A stretch of DNA of 64,000 nucleotides from Curvibacter gracilis ATCC BAA-807 (GCF_000518645.1 NZ_KI912467.1:209960-273959), one strand, 5' to 3'. Positions 23,220 to 33,601 are shown, numbered from the stretch's first letter. Notes: generated by a model not told the origin, from the sequence alone. Numbers and translations are program-made.

Positions 23220-26165
23220 ATGCCCTCCGTGAAACCCTGGACCGCCGCCCTGCTGGCCTTCCTGGTTTCCATGGCGGCCTGCCTGGCCCTGGTCGAGGTC
23301 TTGCAGCGCCACCAACGAAGCGAAGCCGTGGCCCGGGTGTCCGACCTGGCCAATGACCACGCCCAGGCCTTGCAGCACACACTGGAGCAGGCGCTGGCCG
23401 CCAACTACGCGCTGGCGGCGCTGGTGCAGCAAAGCCAGGGCCAGGTACCCCAGTTCGAAGCCACAGGGGAGATGCTGCTGAAGTTCCATCCCGGGGTCAC
23501 GATGCTGGGTTTGGGGCCAGGGGGGCGGATCAGCCAGGTCGTGCCGCTGGCGGGCAACGAGCGCGCGATTGGCTTCAACCCGCTGGAAGATCCGCAGCAG
23601 CGCGACGAAGCCCGGCGGGCCAGACTGTCCAGGCAGCTCAGCATGGCCGGGCCGCTGAACCTGGTGCAAGGGGGCATTGGTGTGGTGGGCCGGCTGCCGG
23701 TGTTCCTGCCGGATGGCCTGGGTCATGACAGTTTCTGGGGCTTTACCAATGTGACCATCCGGCTCGAGCCGGTGTTGGATCTGGCCCAGCTGCCCCGCTT
23801 GAGCGAACGCGGCTTCGTCTACCGACTGTGGCGTACCGTGCCGGACACGGGTGCCAGGCAGGTGATCGCGCAGGGGGGGCTCGGCTTGCTGGATCAAGCT
23901 GTCGAACGGACGATTGCACTGCCCAACGCCCAATGGCACCTCAGTGTCAGCCCCTCAGAAGGCTGGACATCGCCCCTGAATCAGCTGATCCACGGATTGG
24001 GCGCCACCCTGGTCTCGATGCTGCTGAGCTATCTGGTGTACCTGCTCACGCGCCAGCGGCTGCAGGAACGCTGGCTGGAGACCCAGGTGGCTGCGCGCAC
24101 GGCCGAGATCGAGGCGGCAAAACAGCATCTTCAGGCCACGCTTCAGGCCGTGCCAGACCCGATGTTCGAGTTCGACCTGGAAGGCCTCTGCCTGGGTGCC
24201 CAGGTGCCTGTGCATGGAGCAAGTGTTCTTCACGCCAAACTGGTGGTCGGCCGCCACCTGCAGGAAACCTTGAATGCGCAAGCCAGCCAGGAGGTGATGC
24301 GTGCGCTGGAGCAAGCCCATCGGCAGGGGTGGTCCGGCGGCCATCAATTTGTGCTGCACCATGCGGATGTCCCTCATGAATTCGAGCTCTCCGTGGCGAG
24401 ATTGGCCGTGTCGGCCGGTACCACGCCGCGCTTTGTGGCCATGGTGCGGGACGTCACGCGCCGGCAGATGGACCAGGAGATGCTGCGCCTGACGGCCAAG
24501 GTGTTTGAGCTCAGCAGCGATGCCTTCGTGGTGACCGATGCGACGGAACGCATCATGATGGTCAACGAGGCGTTTTGCAGGCTGACCGGATTCGCGCGCC
24601 ATGAGGTCTTGGGCCGGCCAGCCAAGTTGCTGGCCGCCCACCGCGAGGACGACAACTTCGTGCACCTGGTGCGCAACGCCATCCACCTGCAAGGCCATTG
24701 GGAAGGTGAGGCGTGGAACCAGCGCAAAGACCGAAGCCGCTATCTGCAGTGGCTGTCGGTGAGCAGCCTGGTGGCGCCCCAAGGGCAGACCAGCCACTAC
24801 ATTGCGGCCTTCCGCGACATCACCCAGCAAAAGCAATCCGAGGAACGCATCCGAAGCCTGGCTTACTTCGACCCCCTCACCGGATTGCCCAATCGGACAC
24901 TGCTGCAGGAACGAAGCCAGGCGGCCTTGAACACGGCCCGGCGCACCGGGCAGGGCTTTGCCGTTTTCTTCCTGGACATCGATCACTTCAAGAACGTGAA
25001 CGACTCGCTGGGCCACGGTATCGGAGACCAACTGCTGCTTGAATTTGCCCACCGCCTGCGCGACCTGATCCCTGAGCCCGATACCGTGGCCCGCCTGGGT
25101 GGCGATGAGTTCGTGCTGCTGATTGGTCAGGCCCAGGCCACCGAGGCCCAGAAACTCGCTCAGGCGGTGCTGGACCTGGCGACCGAGGCTTTCATCGCGG
25201 GGGGGCATGAACTCAACGTGACCTTGTCGATCGGCGTGGCCCTGTTCCCTCTACATGGCACCGACTTCCAGGCCCTGCAACAACGTGCCGATGCCGCGAT
25301 GTACCGGGCCAAGCGCAGCGGGCGCAATCAATACTGCCTGTTCACCGATGCCATCCAGGCCGATGCCAATCGGGTCCTGATGCTGGAGAACGCCTTGCGC
25401 CGGGCGCAGGAACGCGGACAGTTGAGCGTTCACTACCAAGCCCAACTCGACTTGAAGAGCGGTGCAGTGGTGGGCGCAGAGGCCTTGATGCGCTGGAATC
25501 ACCCGGAGCTGGGCAGCATCTCGCCCGCCGAATTCATTCCGATTGCGGAAGACAGCGGGCTGATTCTGGGCTTGGGGGAATGGGTGTTGCGCACGGCGCT
25601 GGGCCAATTGCGTCAGTGGATCGATCGGGGCTTGCCCCCCCTGAGCATGGCCGTGAATGTGTCGGCGGTCCAGTTCCGCCAGCCCCAGTTGCCGGAGCTG
25701 GTCAGGCGGGTGGTCGAAGAGGCAGGGGTCGCCCCCCACTTGGTGGGGCTGGAGCTGACCGAGGGCGTGGCACTCGACGACCCCGCGGGGGCCAGTCAGA
25801 TCATGGACCGCCTGCATGCCCAAGGCATCCGGCTGCTGATCGATGACTTTGGCACAGGCTATTCATCGCTCAGCCAGCTCAGGCGCTTCCAGGTCAGCAA
25901 GCTGAAGATCGACCGATCCTTCATCAACGACCTGCAGAACAACCCTGAGGACCGGGCCATCGTGCGTGCCATCATCAGCATGGCCCGGGCCCTGGACATG
26001 CTGACCCTGGCAGAGGGGGTGGAAAGCGCGTGGCAAATGGACTTTCTGCGCGAGGAAGGCTGCGAGGAAATCCAGGGCTTTCACTTCAGCCGCCCCTTGC
26101 CGGCCGACGCCTTTGAAACATTTGTCAGGCAACACCACCAGACACGGGTGGTCACCGCCGGCTGA
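23220..26165 (+). CDS. CHASE-PAS-PAS-GGDEF-EAL c-di-GMP signalling protein
   Basis: A 981-residue membrane sensor. TM1 is about residues 7-27, a periplasmic CHASE-like sensor covers about 60-250, and TM2 is about 258-280. Then come a short coiled coil, two PAS domains (about 300-410 and 420-540), GGDEF (RLGGDEF at about 627) and EAL (GAEALMRWNHPE at about 754; DDFGTGYSS; AEGVE). Both catalytic motifs are intact, so it could make and degrade cyclic di-GMP. The product-inhibition RxxD site is replaced by PEPD. The gene stands alone and converges on glmM. The CHASE ligand is unknown. Confidence 0.92.
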   Translation: MPSVKPWTAALLAFLVSMAACLALVEVLQRHQRSEAVARVSDLANDHAQALQHTLEQALAANYALAALVQQSQGQVPQFEATGEMLLKFHPGVTMLGLGPGGRISQVVPLAGNERAIGFNPLEDPQQRDEARRARLSRQLSMAGPLNLVQGGIGVVGRLPVFLPDGLGHDSFWGFTNVTIRLEPVLDLAQLPRLSERGFVYRLWRTVPDTGARQVIAQGGLGLLDQAVERTIALPNAQWHLSVSPSEGWTSPLNQLIHGLGATLVSMLLSYLVYLLTRQRLQERWLETQVAARTAEIEAAKQHLQATLQAVPDPMFEFDLEGLCLGAQVPVHGASVLHAKLVVGRHLQETLNAQASQEVMRALEQAHRQGWSGGHQFVLHHADVPHEFELSVARLAVSAGTTPRFVAMVRDVTRRQMDQEMLRLTAKVFELSSDAFVVTDATERIMMVNEAFCRLTGFARHEVLGRPAKLLAAHREDDNFVHLVRNAIHLQGHWEGEAWNQRKDRSRYLQWLSVSSLVAPQGQTSHYIAAFRDITQQKQSEERIRSLAYFDPLTGLPNRTLLQERSQAALNTARRTGQGFAVFFLDIDHFKNVNDSLGHGIGDQLLLEFAHRLRDLIPEPDTVARLGGDEFVLLIGQAQATEAQKLAQAVLDLATEAFIAGGHELNVTLSIGVALFPLHGTDFQALQQRADAAMYRAKRSGRNQYCLFTDAIQADANRVLMLENALRRAQERGQLSVHYQAQLDLKSGAVVGAEALMRWNHPELGSISPAEFIPIAEDSGLILGLGEWVLRTALGQLRQWIDRGLPPLSMAVNVSAVQFRQPQLPELVRRVVEEAGVAPHLVGLELTEGVALDDPAGASQIMDRLHAQGIRLLIDDFGTGYSSLSQLRRFQVSKLKIDRSFINDLQNNPEDRAIVRAIISMARALDMLTLAEGVESAWQMDFLREEGCEEIQGFHFSRPLPADAFETFVRQHHQTRVVTAG

Positions 26166-26204
26166 ACACTGGCCTGAGCGGAGAAGAGGGGCCGCCCCCC
26201 AGCC

Positions 26205-27539
26205 TCAGCCGGCCCGCGCCGCGTCGGCCATCTGATGGGCCAAGGAACTGGCCAGGCCAGCGTCACGGGCTTCCACCATCACACGCAACAACGGTTCCGT
26301 GCCACTGGGGCGGATCAGCACCCGCCCCTGACCGGCCAAGGCGGCCTCAGCCTGGGCGATGGCCTGCTTGAGCAGCTCGTTGTTCTGCCAGGTCTGATCC
26401 GGCCGCAAGCGGACATTGACCAGGGTCTGGGGGAACAAGGTGACGGGGGCCAACCACTGCGCCAGGGTCCGCCCGCCGCGCACGCAGGCCTGCAACACCT
26501 GCAGGGCACTGATCAGGCCGTCTCCCGTGGTGTGGCGGTCCAAGGCCAGCAGGTGCCCGGAGCCTTCGCCACCCAGGGTCCAGCCTTTTTGCTCCAGTTG
26601 TTCGAGCACATAGCGGTCACCCACTTTGGCGCGCACAAAATCAACGCCACGCTCGCGCAGCGCCAGCTCGACCGCCATGTTGGTCATCAGGGTACCGACC
26701 ACACCGGGCACCGGCAGGCCGCGCTCCAGCCTGTCCATGGCGAACAGGTACAGCAACTCATCGCCGTTGTAGAGGCGGCCGGTCGCATCCACCATCTGCA
26801 GACGGTCGGCATCCCCATCCAGGGCCACCCCCAGGTCGGCCTGGTTGGCGCGCACGGATCGCACCAGGGCGTCCGGGTGGGTGGCACCCACTTCATGGTT
26901 GATGTTGAGACCATCGGGTGTGCAACCCAGCGCAATCACCTCGGCGCCCAACTCATGGAACACCTTGGGCGCAATGTGATAGGCCGCGCCATGGGCGGCA
27001 TCCACCACGATGCGCAGGCCCTTGAGCGTGAGTTCGTTGGGAAACGTGCTTTTGCAGAACTCGATGTAGCGGCCGGCGGCATCCTCCAGGCGCCGGGTCT
27101 TGCCCAGCGAGGCAGAGTCCACCCAGACGGGGGCCTCCTGCAGTGCCGCTTCCACGTCCAGCTCCCAGGCGTCGGGCAACTTGGCGCCCTGGGCGCTGAA
27201 AAACTTGATGCCGTTGTCCTGAAAGGGGTTGTGGCTCGCGCTGATGACCACGCCCAGGCTGGCGCGCTGAGCACGGGTCAGGTAAGCCACGCCGGGCGTG
27301 GGCAAAGGGCCCAGCAACACCACGTCGACGCCGGCCGAATTGAAGCCCGACTCGAGTGCGCTTTCCAGCATGTAGCCCGAGATGCGCGTGTCCTTGCCGA
27401 TCAGCACGGTGGGCCGGCTCTCGGTCTGGCGCAGCACCCGGCCCACGGCGTGGGCCAGGCGCAGCACAAAATCGGGGGTGATGGGGGCCTGCCCCACCGT
27501 GCCGCGGATGCCATCGGTGCCGAAATACTGTCGTGTCAT
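26205..27539 (-). CDS. glmM: Phosphoglucosamine mutase
   Basis: A 444-residue alpha-D-phosphohexomutase. The start [11 protein letters not shown], active-site serine Ser102 in [12 protein letters not shown], metal-binding DGDADR and C-terminal [12 protein letters not shown] are all intact. It interconverts glucosamine-6-P and glucosamine-1-P for peptidoglycan and LPS. ATG 27539 starts 28 bp after folP in the conserved ftsH-folP-glmM order. Confidence 0.98.
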   Translation of the reverse strand: MTRQYFGTDGIRGTVGQAPITPDFVLRLAHAVGRVLRQTESRPTVLIGKDTRISGYMLESALESGFNSAGVDVVLLGPLPTPGVAYLTRAQRASLGVVISASHNPFQDNGIKFFSAQGAKLPDAWELDVEAALQEAPVWVDSASLGKTRRLEDAAGRYIEFCKSTFPNELTLKGLRIVVDAAHGAAYHIAPKVFHELGAEVIALGCTPDGLNINHEVGATHPDALVRSVRANQADLGVALDGDADRLQMVDATGRLYNGDELLYLFAMDRLERGLPVPGVVGTLMTNMAVELALRERGVDFVRAKVGDRYVLEQLEQKGWTLGGEGSGHLLALDRHTTGDGLISALQVLQACVRGGRTLAQWLAPVTLFPQTLVNVRLRPDQTWQNNELLKQAIAQAEAALAGQGRVLIRPSGTEPLLRVMVEARDAGLASSLAHQMADAARAG

Positions 27540-27567
27540 ATCTATCCCTTGTCTCGCCTGATCGGTT

Positions 27568-28422
27568 TCAGGCCTTTTGTTGAATGCGGGGGGTTTCGGC
27601 GTCGCAAACGGCCTGCCAGACCTGCAAGGCAGCCCGGGTCTCCTGCACATCGTGCACACGCACCACCCGGGCGCCCCGGTCCACGGCCAGCACGGCTGCG
27701 GTGGTGCTGGGCACCAGGCGCTGCTCCACCGGCAATTGCGTCACAGCCCCCAGCGAAGACTTGCGCGACCAGCCTGCCAGCCAGGGCAGCCCCTGCACGG
27801 CCAGTTCGCTTTGCCGCGCCAGCAAGGCGAAATTCTGCTCCACGGTCTTGCCAAAGCCGACCCCGGCATCGAGCACCACCCGTTCTGGGGCAACGCCCAG
27901 GGCGAGCAGGCGATCCAGCTCCTGCTGCAAAAAGGCGTTGACCGCGGGAATCACATCGCCCTCCAGGGGTTGCACCTGCATGGTCTGGGGGTCGCGGTGC
28001 ATGTGCATCAGGCAGACGCCACAGCTGGGATGGCGGGCCACGACCTCACGCGCACCGGGCTGGCGCAAGGCCCAGATGTCGTTGATGACGTCGGCACCCA
28101 GGTCCAGCACGGCCTGCATCACTTCGGGCTTGTAGGTATCCACCGAAACCGGCACCCCCAGGTGCACGGCCTCGCGCACCACCGGCAGCACACGGGCCAA
28201 CTCATCCTGCAGCGACACCGCAGGGCTGCCCGGGCGGGTGGACTCGCCACCAATGTCCAACAGGTCCGCCCCCTGGGCCAGCAGTTGCTCGGCGTGGCGC
28301 AAGGCCTGAACCGTGGTGGCGTGTTGCCCGCCATCGGAGAAGGAGTCGGGGGTGACGTTGACGATGCCCATCACCTGGGGGCGACTCAGGTCGATCCGAA
28401 AACGCGAAGTCTGCCAAAACAT
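27568..28422 (-). CDS. folP: Dihydropteroate synthase
   Basis: A 284-residue TIM barrel that condenses pABA with dihydropterin pyrophosphate for folate synthesis. [16 protein letters not shown] is the pterin/pABA loop 1, [10 protein letters not shown] is loop 2, and GVGFGKT follows. ATG 28422 gives the usual length. An in-frame TTG at 28449 lies inside a perfect hairpin and is rejected. It is co-oriented with ftsH and glmM. Confidence 0.96.
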   Translation of the reverse strand: MFWQTSRFRIDLSRPQVMGIVNVTPDSFSDGGQHATTVQALRHAEQLLAQGADLLDIGGESTRPGSPAVSLQDELARVLPVVREAVHLGVPVSVDTYKPEVMQAVLDLGADVINDIWALRQPGAREVVARHPSCGVCLMHMHRDPQTMQVQPLEGDVIPAVNAFLQQELDRLLALGVAPERVVLDAGVGFGKTVEQNFALLARQSELAVQGLPWLAGWSRKSSLGAVTQLPVEQRLVPSTTAAVLAVDRGARVVRVHDVQETRAALQVWQAVCDAETPRIQQKA

Positions 28423-28446
28423 CCAGAAAAGCCGATCCGAAATAGG

Positions 28447-28472
28447 CAACGGGGCCGGTCAAGGCCCCGTTG
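28447..28472 (-). repeat. Perfect 10-bp inverted repeat between ftsH and folP
   Basis: CAACGGGGCC (28447-28456) and GGCCCCGTTG (28463-28472) flank a 6-nt loop. Read leftward no T-run follows, so it is not a classical terminator. It may stabilise the ftsH 3' end, attenuate read-through or occlude folP translation initiation, which starts 25 bp further on. Confidence 0.7.
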
Positions 28473-28515
28473 GGAAGAAACGCTCAGGGCGTCAAGGAAA
28501 GTCAGCGCCCGAAAT

Positions 28516-30441
28516 TCAGGCCGCAGTGGGGGCAGCCGGGGCGGCCTCGGTGTTCACAGCGGGGGTGCCACCGCCACCGCCGTCACCGCCCGAAGGGGTG
28601 CGAGGCGTCCAGTCCTTGGGAGGACGGGGGGCCTTGCCGGCCATGATGTCGTCGAGCTGCTCGCCGTCGATGGTTTCCCATTCGAGCAAGGCCTTGGCCA
28701 TGGCGTGCATCTTGTCGCTGTGCTCTTCGATCAGGCTGCGCGCCAGGGCGTACTGCTGGTCGATGATGCGACGCACCTCGGAGTCGACCTTCTGCATGGT
28801 CTGCTCACTCATGTTGGTGGTCTTGGTCACCGAACGGCCCAGGAACACTTCGCCTTCGTTCTCGGCATAGACCATGGGGCCCAGCGATTCGGTCATGCCG
28901 TAGCGCATCACCATGTCACGGGCGATCTGCGTGGCACGCTCGAAGTCGTTCGAAGCACCGGTGGTCATCTGGTTCATGAAGACCTCTTCAGCGATGCGGC
29001 CGCCAAACAGCATGCTGATCTGGTTCAGCATGTAGTCACGGTCGTAGCTGTAGCGGTCTTGTGCCGGCAGGCTCATGGTCACGCCCAGGGCACGGCCACG
29101 CGGGATGATGGTGACCTTGTGCACCGGATCGCATTTGGGCAGCAGCTTGCCGATCAGGGCGTGGCCCGACTCGTGGTAGGCCGTGTTGCGGCGCTCTTCC
29201 TCGGGCATGACCATGCTCTTGCGCTCGGGGCCCATGAGGATCTTGTCCTTGGCCTTTTCAAAGTCCTGCATCTCGACGGTGCGGGCATTGCGGCGGGCAG
29301 CCATCAGGGCGGCTTCGTTGCACAGGTTGGCCAGGTCAGCGCCGCTCATGCCGGGGGTGCCACGGGCGATGATGCCGGGGTTCACATCCTGGCCGATGGG
29401 CACCTTGCGCATGTGCACGTTGAGGATCTGTTCACGGCCACGGATGTCAGGCAGGGTGACGTAGACCTGACGGTCGAAACGCCCCGGGCGCAGCAAGGCG
29501 GCGTCCAGGATGTCCGGGCGGTTGGTGGCCGCGACCACGATCACGCCGAGGTTGGTTTCGAAGCCATCCATCTCGACCAGCATCTGGTTCAGGGTCTGTT
29601 CGCGCTCGTCATTCCCACCGCCCAGGCCGGCGCCACGCTGGCGGCCGACGGCGTCGATTTCATCAATGAAGATGATGCAAGGGGCGTTTTTCTTGGCGTT
29701 CTCGAACATGTCGCGCACGCGGGCTGCGCCCACGCCGACGAACATTTCCACGAAGTCAGAACCCGAAATGCTGAAGAAAGGCACCTTGGCCTCGCCGGCA
29801 ATCGACTTGGCCAGCAAGGTCTTGCCGGTGCCCGGGGGGCCCACCAGCAGCAGACCGCGCGGAATGCGACCGCCCAGCTTCTGGAACTTCTGCGGGTCTT
29901 TCAGGAAGTCGACGACTTCCTTGACTTCTTCCTTGGCCTCGTCACAACCGGCCACATCCGCGAAGGTGACCTGGTTGTTGTTGTCGTCAAGCATGCGTGC
30001 CTTGCTCTTACCGAAGCTGAAAGCACCGCCCTTGCCACCGCCCTGCATCTGGCGCATGAAGTACACCCACACGCCGATCAGCAGCAGCATCGGGCCCCAG
30101 CTGACCAGCAGGGTCATGAGCAGGGAGCCTTCTTCGCGGGGCTTGACGTCGAACTTGACGTTGTTGTTGATGAGGTCGCCCACCAGGCCACGGTCGAGGT
30201 AGGTGGCGGTGGTGCGCAGTTTGCGGTCGTCGGTGGTGACGGCCACGATCTCGGTGCCCCCTTGGCCCTCCTGGATGGTGGCGCTCTTGATGCGGTTGCC
30301 ACGCACTTCCTCGAGGAAATCGGAGTACCCGACGTAGCCAGCACCCGAACCACCACGCGAGTCGAACTGCTTGAAAACAGTGAACAGCACCATGGCAATC
30401 ACGAGCCAGACGGCAATTTTCGAAAACCACTGATTATTCAA
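28516..30441 (-). CDS. ftsH: ATP-dependent zinc metalloprotease FtsH
   Basis: A 641-residue membrane-anchored AAA+ protease. Two N-terminal membrane helices (about 7-25 and 105-125) flank a periplasmic domain. Walker A GPPGTGKT is near residue 200, Walker B is [11 protein letters not shown], the SRH carries [17 protein letters not shown], and zinc site HESGH is at about 423-427. It degrades SecY, LpxC and sigma-32 in other proteobacteria. The start is TTG 30441 (MNNQWFSK), matching the family N-terminus. The tail is Gly/Ala/Pro-rich. A sigma-32-like promoter lies 34-61 bp upstream. Confidence 0.98.
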   Translation of the reverse strand: MNNQWFSKIAVWLVIAMVLFTVFKQFDSRGGSGAGYVGYSDFLEEVRGNRIKSATIQEGQGGTEIVAVTTDDRKLRTTATYLDRGLVGDLINNNVKFDVKPREEGSLLMTLLVSWGPMLLLIGVWVYFMRQMQGGGKGGAFSFGKSKARMLDDNNNQVTFADVAGCDEAKEEVKEVVDFLKDPQKFQKLGGRIPRGLLLVGPPGTGKTLLAKSIAGEAKVPFFSISGSDFVEMFVGVGAARVRDMFENAKKNAPCIIFIDEIDAVGRQRGAGLGGGNDEREQTLNQMLVEMDGFETNLGVIVVAATNRPDILDAALLRPGRFDRQVYVTLPDIRGREQILNVHMRKVPIGQDVNPGIIARGTPGMSGADLANLCNEAALMAARRNARTVEMQDFEKAKDKILMGPERKSMVMPEEERRNTAYHESGHALIGKLLPKCDPVHKVTIIPRGRALGVTMSLPAQDRYSYDRDYMLNQISMLFGGRIAEEVFMNQMTTGASNDFERATQIARDMVMRYGMTESLGPMVYAENEGEVFLGRSVTKTTNMSEQTMQKVDSEVRRIIDQQYALARSLIEEHSDKMHAMAKALLEWETIDGEQLDDIMAGKAPRPPKDWTPRTPSGGDGGGGGTPAVNTEAAPAAPTAA

Positions 30442-30474
30442 GCGGGGCTCCAGAAGCGTAAGTCAACGAGGGAA

Positions 30475-30502
30475 ACGTGGGGCCCATTTTAGGCCTTTCA
30501 AG
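30475..30502 (-). promoter_or_regulatory. Candidate sigma-32 (heat-shock) promoter of ftsH
   Basis: On the minus strand CTTGAAA (30502-30496), a 13-bp spacer and CCCCACGT (30482-30475) match the RpoH consensus (CTTGAAA, 13-15 bp, CCCCATNT) with one substitution. Initiation near 30468 leaves a leader of about 27 nt before the TTG start. Confidence 0.7.
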
Positions 30503-30586
30503 TCGGCAGGGGATCTGATTTCTCGATTGCAGCCATAGGGCAAACAAGGGTTTTGACGCAGGAAGACCTGATTTTCTTGATCTGAC

Positions 30587-31255
30587 TCACGGTTTGCCCG
30601 GGTTCTTGAGCCCCATGCCGATCAGGAAGGTCTCGGACGATTTGTCGCGCGAGGACTTGGGTTTGAGCGGTTTGACCACCTTGAAGGTCTCCTTGAACAA
30701 CTGCACCAGTTGCGTGTAGCCACTGCCGTGGAACACCTTGGTGACCAGCGCACCCTCAGGCTTGAGGTGATGCTGCGCGAAATCAATCGCCAGCTCGATC
30801 AAATGGGCGATGCGGGCGGCGTCCACGTTTTCGACCCCCGACAGATTGGGTGCCATGTCGGACACCACCACATCGATGGGCCGGCCCTGCACCACGGACT
30901 CGAGCTGCGCCAGCACCTCGGCCTCGCGGAAGTCGCCCTGGATGAAGATCACGCCTTCGATGGGCTCCATGGGCAGCAGGTCGAGTGCAATGATGGCGCC
31001 ATTGAGCTCGCCCACTGCGGCCCCGGCCGGTGACAGCTTGCGCCGCACGTACTGGCTCCAGGCCCCAGGGGTGGAGCCGAGGTCCACCACCAGGTGTCCG
31101 GGCTTGATCAAGCCCAGTGTTTCATCGATTTCCTTGAGCTTGTAGGCCGCTCGGGCCCGGTAGCCGTCACGTGCGGCCTGCTTCACGTAGGGGTCGTTGA
31201 CATGGTCGTTCAACCATGCCTTGTTGACCTTTTTGCTCTTCGTTTTGATCTTCAT
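30587..31255 (-). CDS. rlmE: 23S rRNA 2'-O-ribose methyltransferase RlmE (RrmJ/FtsJ)
   Basis: A 222-residue SAM-dependent methyltransferase for U2552 of 23S rRNA. SAM motif I is [14 protein letters not shown]. The K-D-K-E tetrad is recognisable as [29 protein letters not shown] and [11 protein letters not shown] 31255 follows AAGGA. It is just upstream of ftsH, as in many bacteria, but 145 bp separate them and ftsH has its own promoter candidate. It is divergent from yhbY. Confidence 0.97.
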   Translation of the reverse strand: MKIKTKSKKVNKAWLNDHVNDPYVKQAARDGYRARAAYKLKEIDETLGLIKPGHLVVDLGSTPGAWSQYVRRKLSPAGAAVGELNGAIIALDLLPMEPIEGVIFIQGDFREAEVLAQLESVVQGRPIDVVVSDMAPNLSGVENVDAARIAHLIELAIDFAQHHLKPEGALVTKVFHGSGYTQLVQLFKETFKVVKPLKPKSSRDKSSETFLIGMGLKNPGKP

Positions 31256-31325
31256 GTTTCCTTGCCGGCGGCCTGGCCGCCAGGTCACCCTGGTTCTAGG
31301 GGCGGCCAAGCCCGATAATACGGCC

Positions 31326-31799
31326 ATGCCCCAAATTCAACTTACACCCGCCGAGCGCCGGGAACAACGGGCCAACGCCCACCACCTCGATCCCGTCGTG
31401 CTCATCGGGAGCGATGGTCTCACCCCTGCCGTCCAGAAAGAAGTGGACGCCGCCCTGAATGCCCACGGCCTGATCAAGGTCCGGGTGTTCTCGGACGACC
31501 GAGCCAACCGCGAACAGATCTACCAGACCCTGGCCACCGACCTCGGTGCTGCACCGGTGCAACACATCGGCAAGCTGCTGGTGCTGTGGCGCCCGCAAGC
31601 CGAAAAGCAACGCCCGGAGGACGAGGACCGCATGCCCGGCCCACGCGACGTCAAGGTGCTGAAATACAGCAAGCGCGCCGGCCACAAGCCCGAGGTCAAG
31701 ACGCTTCGCGTGCTCGGCAACCAGCGCCTGACAGCGGGTGGCATCGTCAAGCGAGCCAAGCCCAAGCAGACGTCGGTCAAGAAACGCCAGGCCGACTGA
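31326..31799 (+). CDS. yhbY: YhbY/CRM-domain RNA-binding protein
   Basis: A 157-residue protein. Residues 5-100 form the CRS1-YhbY (CRM) fold ([48 protein letters not shown]), which in E. coli binds pre-50S particles. The C-terminal 55 residues are basic and extended. GATAAT at 31314-31319 ends only six bases before ATG 31326, so the transcript could be leaderless. The gene is divergent from rlmE, as is common, and four bases ahead of a glycosyltransferase gene. Confidence 0.92.
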   Translation: MPQIQLTPAERREQRANAHHLDPVVLIGSDGLTPAVQKEVDAALNAHGLIKVRVFSDDRANREQIYQTLATDLGAAPVQHIGKLLVLWRPQAEKQRPEDEDRMPGPRDVKVLKYSKRAGHKPEVKTLRVLGNQRLTAGGIVKRAKPKQTSVKKRQAD

Positions 31800-31803
31800 G
31801 CGC

Positions 31804-32565
31804 ATGAGCCTCGTATCCGACACGGCGGTCACCCCCAAAGGTGACCGCCACGTCATCTGCATGAAATGGGGCACGAAATACGGCCCCGAATACGTCAACA
31901 GGCTTTACGCCATGGTGCGCCGCCATCTGAGCGGCCCCTTCAATTTTGTCTGCCTGACCGACAATGCGGCCGGCATCCGACCTGAGGTCCAGTGCCTGTC
32001 CATCCCTGCGCTTGATCTGCCTGCCGGCATTCCGGAGCGCGGCTGGACCAAGCTGGCCACCTTCAGCGCCGACCTGCATGGCCTGCGGGGCACCGCCCTC
32101 TTCCTCGATGTGGACGTGGTCGTCACGGGCTCGCTGGATGCGTTTTTCACCCAGCCTGGCGAGTTCCTGATCATCCACGACTACAAGCGCCCGTGGCGCA
32201 TCACCGGAAACTCCTCAGTCTACCGCTTCGAGCTGGGGGCGCACCCGGACGTGTTGACGTACTTCAGAGGCCATTTCGACCAGATCCGCCAGCAGTTCCG
32301 CAACGAACAGGCCTACCTGTCCGACTTTCTGCATCGCCAGGGCAAGCTGGCCTACTGGCCGGCAGATTGGTGCCCCAGCTTCAAATACCACTGCATTCCC
32401 GCCTGGCCCAGCAATTACTGGAAGGCGCCCTTTGTTCCCCAGGGGGCACGCGTGGTGATCTTTCACGGCGAATGCAACCCGCCTGACGCCTTGGCGGGCC
32501 GCCGCAACCGGCGCTTTCGCCACATCCAGCCCGCCACCTGGGTGGCCGATCACTGGCACGAGTGA
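31804..32565 (+). CDS. Putative GT-A glycosyltransferase
   Basis: A 253-residue soluble protein. VICMKWGTKYGPEYVNRLYA at the N-terminus and LFLDVDVVVTGSLDAFF (DxD at about 102-104) are typical of GT-A sugar transferases that bind nucleotide sugar through Mn2+. RNEQAYLSDFL and a C-terminal FHGECNPPDAL follow. There is no signal peptide or membrane helix. It starts four bases after yhbY and is probably co-transcribed with it. No polysaccharide genes are adjacent, so its acceptor is unknown. It sits inside an otherwise conserved housekeeping block. Confidence 0.7.
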   Translation: MSLVSDTAVTPKGDRHVICMKWGTKYGPEYVNRLYAMVRRHLSGPFNFVCLTDNAAGIRPEVQCLSIPALDLPAGIPERGWTKLATFSADLHGLRGTALFLDVDVVVTGSLDAFFTQPGEFLIIHDYKRPWRITGNSSVYRFELGAHPDVLTYFRGHFDQIRQQFRNEQAYLSDFLHRQGKLAYWPADWCPSFKYHCIPAWPSNYWKAPFVPQGARVVIFHGECNPPDALAGRRNRRFRHIQPATWVADHWHE

Positions 32566-32594
32566 ACACGGTGCGTGCTCGGCAAACCACCCAT

Positions 32595-33056
32595 TCAGGT
32601 GGTTTGCCCACGTGCCTCGCCAGGCCCTCCACTGAGGCGCCAGAACAGCACCCCCACCAGCACCCACTGCAGCAGGTACAAGCCGCTGCCCAATGAGTGC
32701 CACAGCTTGAGATTGTCTCGGGCCACGATGCGGGGTGCCACGCCGAACTCGGAGACCAAGGCACACAGCATGGCGGCCAGCACCAGGCCCAGCAAGGCCG
32801 TCGGCCATGCCGGTGCCTCAGTACCCCCATCATTCGACGGGCGCAGCAGCATCAGCAGCAACAGACCACTGAGCGTTCCCACCCAGGTCTGGGCAGAGAA
32901 CAGATGCGCCGCCATGCCGCCGGCCACCGCCGGGGTGCCCAATTTGGCGAACAGCAAGGGCACGACCATGAAGCCGACCGCACTCAGGCTGCCCCACCAC
33001 AGGCCTGCCAGCAAAAGAGGCAGACGCGCCCGGAGTCGCTGAGGCCAGGTGCTCAT
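32595..33056 (-). CDS. DUF4149 family integral membrane protein
   Basis: A 153-residue protein with four predicted membrane helices. The segment LLAGLWWGSLSAVGFMVVPL and the later FGVAPRIVARDNL fit DUF4149, a family of unknown function often next to greA in Burkholderiales. ATG 33056 overlaps the greA stop by one base (TGATG); a GTG one codon earlier is possible. It converges with the glycosyltransferase gene. Confidence 0.85.
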   Translation of the reverse strand: MSTWPQRLRARLPLLLAGLWWGSLSAVGFMVVPLLFAKLGTPAVAGGMAAHLFSAQTWVGTLSGLLLLMLLRPSNDGGTEAPAWPTALLGLVLAAMLCALVSEFGVAPRIVARDNLKLWHSLGSGLYLLQWVLVGVLFWRLSGGPGEARGQTT

Positions 33057-33532
33057 CACAGGTAGTGCACCGCCACCACTTCGTAGCGCTTGATGCCGCC
33101 TGGTGCCTGCACCTCGGCCACATCGCCCTCTTCCTTGCCGATCAGGGCGCGCGCGATCGGGCTGGAGACGTTGATCAGGCCCTGCTTGAGATCGGCCTCG
33201 TCCTCACCCACGATCTGGTATTTCACGGCATCGCCGGTGGCCTCATCTTCGAGCTCCACCGTGGAGCCGAACACCACACGGCCGCCTGCATCCAGGGCCG
33301 ACGGGTCGATGATCTGGGCGGCCGACAGCTTGCCTTCGATTTCCTGGATCCGGCCTTCGATGAAGCCCTGACGGTCTTTGGCAGCTTCGTACTCGGCGTT
33401 TTCGCTCAGGTCACCTTGGGCACGCGCCTCGGCGATGGCATTGATGACCCAGGGACGGTCAACAGTCTTGAGGCGGTGCAGCTCTTCCTTGAGCTTTTCA
33501 GCGCCACGCTTGGTGATGGGGATGGTAGCCAT
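33056..33532 (-). CDS. greA: Transcription elongation factor GreA
   Basis: A 158-residue factor that rescues backtracked RNA polymerase by stimulating transcript cleavage. The N-terminal coiled coil carries the acidic tip residues in [20 protein letters not shown], and the C-terminal FKBP-like domain includes [14 protein letters not shown]. It follows carB after a hairpin and is coupled to DUF4149 downstream. Confidence 0.98.
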   Translation of the reverse strand: MATIPITKRGAEKLKEELHRLKTVDRPWVINAIAEARAQGDLSENAEYEAAKDRQGFIEGRIQEIEGKLSAAQIIDPSALDAGGRVVFGSTVELEDEATGDAVKYQIVGEDEADLKQGLINVSSPIARALIGKEEGDVAEVQAPGGIKRYEVVAVHYL

Positions 33533-33601
33533 AGGGTTACTCCGTCATTTTTTCTTCGAAGTCTGCCTCACTGACACGGCAGGCTGGCAGGGCACAAAAG
33601 C

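Noticed and set aside
28423-28449. TTG 28449 as the folP start
   Set aside because: It lies in the left arm of a perfect inverted repeat, and ATG 28422 already gives the normal DHPS length.
27577-30492. A 971-codon plus-strand open frame across folP and ftsH
   Set aside because: It spans two well-supported minus-strand genes and their intergenic hairpin, and its product is low-complexity His/Gln/Gly-rich sequence typical of antisense frames.
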